64,000 nt of DNA from Mesonia sp. GTDB taxonomy: Bacteria > Bacteroidota > Bacteroidia > Flavobacteriales > Flavobacteriaceae. The notes below the pieces were generated by a model. The model worked only from the letters and a program-made list of their open reading frames with translations. It had not been told where the DNA came from and ran no database searches. How positions within the stretch are numbered: position 1 is the stretch's first letter; each line of letters starts with the position of its first letter. Location of the stretch: assembly GCA_012964435.1 (NCBI GenBank), contig DTTX01000003.1, positions 1 through 64,000 of the forward strand, read 5' to 3'. Position numbers and translations under genes: made by a program. Positions 62,394-64,000 of the stretch are shown piece by piece.

Positions 62394-63056
62394 ATGAATG
62401 TTTTAATTATTGGAGCACACGGTAAAGTTGGACAACGAATTACCAAACTTATGAGTGCTTCTAAAGAATACAATCCAACCGCGTTTATAAGAAAAGAAGA
62501 GCAACGCAAGCTATTTGAAGCTATGGGGGCTAATGCTGTAGTAGAAAGTTTAGAGAGTTCTCCAGATGCTTTAGCTGATGTGATTAAGAATTATGATGCT
62601 GTTGTTTTTACAGCGGGTTCTGGCGGAAGCACGGGAGCCGATAAAACTATGGAGATTGATCTCGATGGAGCTATTAAAACGATGCAGGCTGCGTCTCAGG
62701 TTGGAGTAAAACGTTATGTAATGGTAAGTGCTTCTCACTCTGACGATCGCTCATACTGGGGTAAAGTTGAAGGGATGAAACCGTATTACATTGCAAAGCA
62801 TTATGCCGACAAAGAATTGCAAAGAAGCGATCTCGACTTCACTATTTTACGCCCTGTTACACTTACAGATGATGATGAGGCCGGAAAGGTATTAATGACT
62901 AATAATCCAGAAGAGGTCAATTCTAAAATTCCAAGACAAGCAGTTGCCGAAACGGTATTGTCTGTTTTAGCAGATAAAAAGACCTATGGAAAAGTGATTG
63001 AAATGAGTTCTGGTGATGATACTATTGAAACTGCATTAGCAAAATTTTGTTCGTAA
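62394..63056 (+). CDS. NAD(P)-binding SDR/NmrA-like protein
   Basis: The 220-residue protein has a Rossmann fold of the atypical short-chain dehydrogenase type (YwnB-like): dinucleotide motif VLIIGAHGKVGQRI at the N-terminus, DAVVFTAGSGG, and YVMVSASHSDDRSYWG then YYIAKHYADKELQ with the conserved Tyr/Lys. It is likely an NAD(P)H-dependent reductase or a redox sensor; the substrate is unknown. It is the last clear gene of the oxidoreductase cluster. Confidence 0.9.
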   Translation: MNVLIIGAHGKVGQRITKLMSASKEYNPTAFIRKEEQRKLFEAMGANAVVESLESSPDALADVIKNYDAVVFTAGSGGSTGADKTMEIDLDGAIKTMQAASQVGVKRYVMVSASHSDDRSYWGKVEGMKPYYIAKHYADKELQRSDLDFTILRPVTLTDDDEAGKVLMTNNPEEVNSKIPRQAVAETVLSVLADKKTYGKVIEMSSGDDTIETALAKFCS

Positions 63057-63073
63057 GTAGATTTTAATCTCAA

Positions 63074-63110
63074 TAAAAAAACCTCCTGTTGATTTTTCAG
63101 CAGGAGGTTT
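63074..63110. terminator. Terminator between the SDR gene and the recombinase remnant
   Basis: AAACCTCCTG (63079-63088) pairs perfectly with CAGGAGGTTT (63101-63110). The long T-run lies on the minus-strand side (A's at 63074-63081), so it works best for leftward transcripts, probably for the E2-like gene, and at least partly for the SDR gene. Confidence 0.75.
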
Positions 63111-63179
63111 CTGGTTAAGTACTCAAGGTGGGAGTGTTTTTATTTGTCGAATCTATGGTTTTTAAAGGCCTCATAAGGG

Positions 63180-63482
63180 GTGGTTTTGGAGTGCGCCCGA
63201 ATTAGAAACTTTAACATTTATGAGGGTTTAGTTTTTGCTTTTCTCAATGATATAACTGCTAATAGCGATGAGGAAATCTTCAGAAAAACAAGAAATGCGA
63301 AAAAACTGTTCAAGAAGTATTTAAAACGTATTGCTATCCAGTGGGGAGTTGATAAAAACCTATCCAGTCATAATGCCCGAAATAGAATTCATCATTTAAT
63401 GTTTCAAAAACTGTATCCATACAGTGATCTAAAGAAGACTTTAAACTATCAGGCTAATTTTATATATAAAGAGGAGCTATAA
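63180..63482 (+). pseudogene. Tyrosine-recombinase (integrase) remnant, C-terminal part
   Basis: The 100-residue frame begins at GTG without a promoter. VFAFLNDITANSDEE, LFKKYLKRIAIQWGVDKNLSSHNAR and LKKTLNY line up with the second half of Bacteroidota integrases (FPFLK..., NKYLKKIAKxxGIxKxLTxHxARHTF, LGH). The HxxR active-site pair is kept (H-N-A-R), but the box that should read ARHTF is NRIHH, the LGH histidine is replaced by LNY and the Tyr region is too short. The N-terminal half is absent. Alternatively it is a small unknown protein. Probably a decayed integrase of a mobile element. Confidence 0.5.
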
Positions 63483-63497
63483 ATAATGTAATTGATT

Positions 63498-64000
63498 TTA
63501 ATGTTTTACCTCATCTGCTAACCATACACCATACTTTCTCCAAAGTTCATATATTACTAACCATTCAGATATCCAAGGAATTACATCTACAAAATTTAAA
63601 TCTGAATGTAATGGAAGATCTTTCGGATAATATAAGCACAAACTATTACCTGGATATAAATGTGGGACTTTTCCAAACTGTATTTGGTTATCATTAAGAA
63701 TAAAAACCCTTTCCTTTCTATAGGTCTCATTAATATTATATACCATTAGGATTTCATATTTTTTTTTGCACCCCTTTGGTTTAATTTTTCCCTTACCTAA
63801 TAGTTTCCCATCTTTTACAACAGTTTGTAACCAAGGAAAATTACTCTCTACTAATTTCTGTTGAATGTAAGCAGCTAAATAATTTTTTGAATCTTGAATA
63901 GGTCTAATATTGAAAGTCAATTCAATACCTCCGTAATTTCGATTAGGCTTGCTTTTATACCCATTATTGTAGGTAATATTACCTTTTTGATCTACGTGAT
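63498..64000 (-). CDS. Bacterial E2-like (ubiquitin-conjugating-fold) protein, partial
   Basis: The frame is open to the window edge (166 codons visible), so the true start may lie beyond 64000; a TTG at 63920 behind GGAGG could also start a 140-residue form. The layout fits prokaryotic E2-like proteins: NYLAAYIQQKLVESNFPWL helix, KIKP, YEILMVYN strand, VFIL, then PHLY followed by SLCLYYP, with the candidate catalytic Cys codon at 63636-63638, and PWISEWLVIYELWRKYGVW at the end. This is the analogue of the HPN...ICL and C-terminal helix pattern of eukaryotic E2s. Such genes occur in short type II CBASS and other bacterial ubiquitin-like systems. Confidence 0.65.
   Translation of the reverse strand, partial: HVDQKGNITYNNGYKSKPNRNYGGIELTFNIRPIQDSKNYLAAYIQQKLVESNFPWLQTVVKDGKLLGKGKIKPKGCKKKYEILMVYNINETYRKERVFILNDNQIQFGKVPHLYPGNSLCLYYPKDLPLHSDLNFVDVIPWISEWLVIYELWRKYGVWLADEVKH

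Noticed and set aside
63117-63135. CTCCCACCTTGAGTACTT on the minus strand looks like a tRNA 3' end and possible attachment site beside the integrase remnant.
   Set aside because: No matching acceptor 5' strand, anticodon arm or T-loop could be assembled, and no direct repeat was found within the window.

Overview
This window looks like chromosome from a marine or soil Flavobacteriaceae bacterium (Bacteroidota, Gramella/Mesonia/Zunongwangia-like; genus not determined). The evidence is low GC, Bacteroidota promoters of the TAnnTTTG type and almost no Shine-Dalgarno sequences. It also carries a SusC/SusD polysaccharide utilization locus (PUL), TonB-dependent receptors with an N-terminal carboxypeptidase-regulatory-like domain, a type 9 secretion (T9SS) type B cargo protein and FeoAB with its small Cys-rich partner.

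Layout. 0.2-8.2 kb: a secreted protein of unknown function, a radical SAM protein, a broken lipoprotein gene, a membrane-lipid operon (plsC, acyl-ACP desaturase, HD hydrolase), a bacilliredoxin, a DjlA-like co-chaperone and an outer-membrane protein. 8.2-16.5 kb: a metal and redox cluster (thioredoxin, TonB receptor, MntR/DtxR-type repressor, ZIP transporter, FeoA-FeoB-46-aa protein, SCO protein). 16.6-18.7 kb: rseP, tRNA-Asn and an orphan small gene. 19.1-39.0 kb: a PUL on the minus strand. A membrane-spanning regulator is followed by SusC, SusD, a LamG lipoprotein, GH144, an esterase, a second GH144, a sulfatase, GH3, a sugar MFS transporter and GH97. 39.1-52.4 kb: housekeeping genes (HAD, DASS transporter, tadA, dxs, dgt, marC, S41 protease, dCMP deaminase) and a 1283-aa repeat protein secreted by T9SS. 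52.5-58.3 kb: HupE-like protein, siderophore receptor, PepSY reductase-like protein and an MBL-rhodanese fusion. 58.5-63.1 kb: an AraC regulator with a cupin/alcohol dehydrogenase/cupin/acetyltransferase/NAD(P)-binding reductase cluster. 63.2-64.0 kb: a tyrosine-recombinase remnant and a ubiquitin-conjugating-enzyme-like (E2-like) protein that reads off the window.

How the genes work together. Similar inverted repeats (TTTAGA or TTTAAA, 4-5 nt, then TCTAAA) lie at the promoters of the repressor/TonB receptor pair, of feoAB and of the siderophore receptor. This suggests one iron/manganese regulon spread over 40 kb. The PUL enzymes fit stepwise breakdown of a glucan: surface GH144 enzymes, SusCD import, then GH3 and GH97 in the periplasm and uptake by the MFS permease. 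GH144 points to beta-1,2-glucan, while GH97 points to alpha-glucosides.

The most interesting lead is the right edge. The E2-like gene beside integrase debris is the kind of gene found in short type II CBASS and other bacterial ubiquitin-like defence operons. The rest of that operon would lie beyond base 64000. No CRISPR array, complete insertion sequence or rRNA gene was seen.
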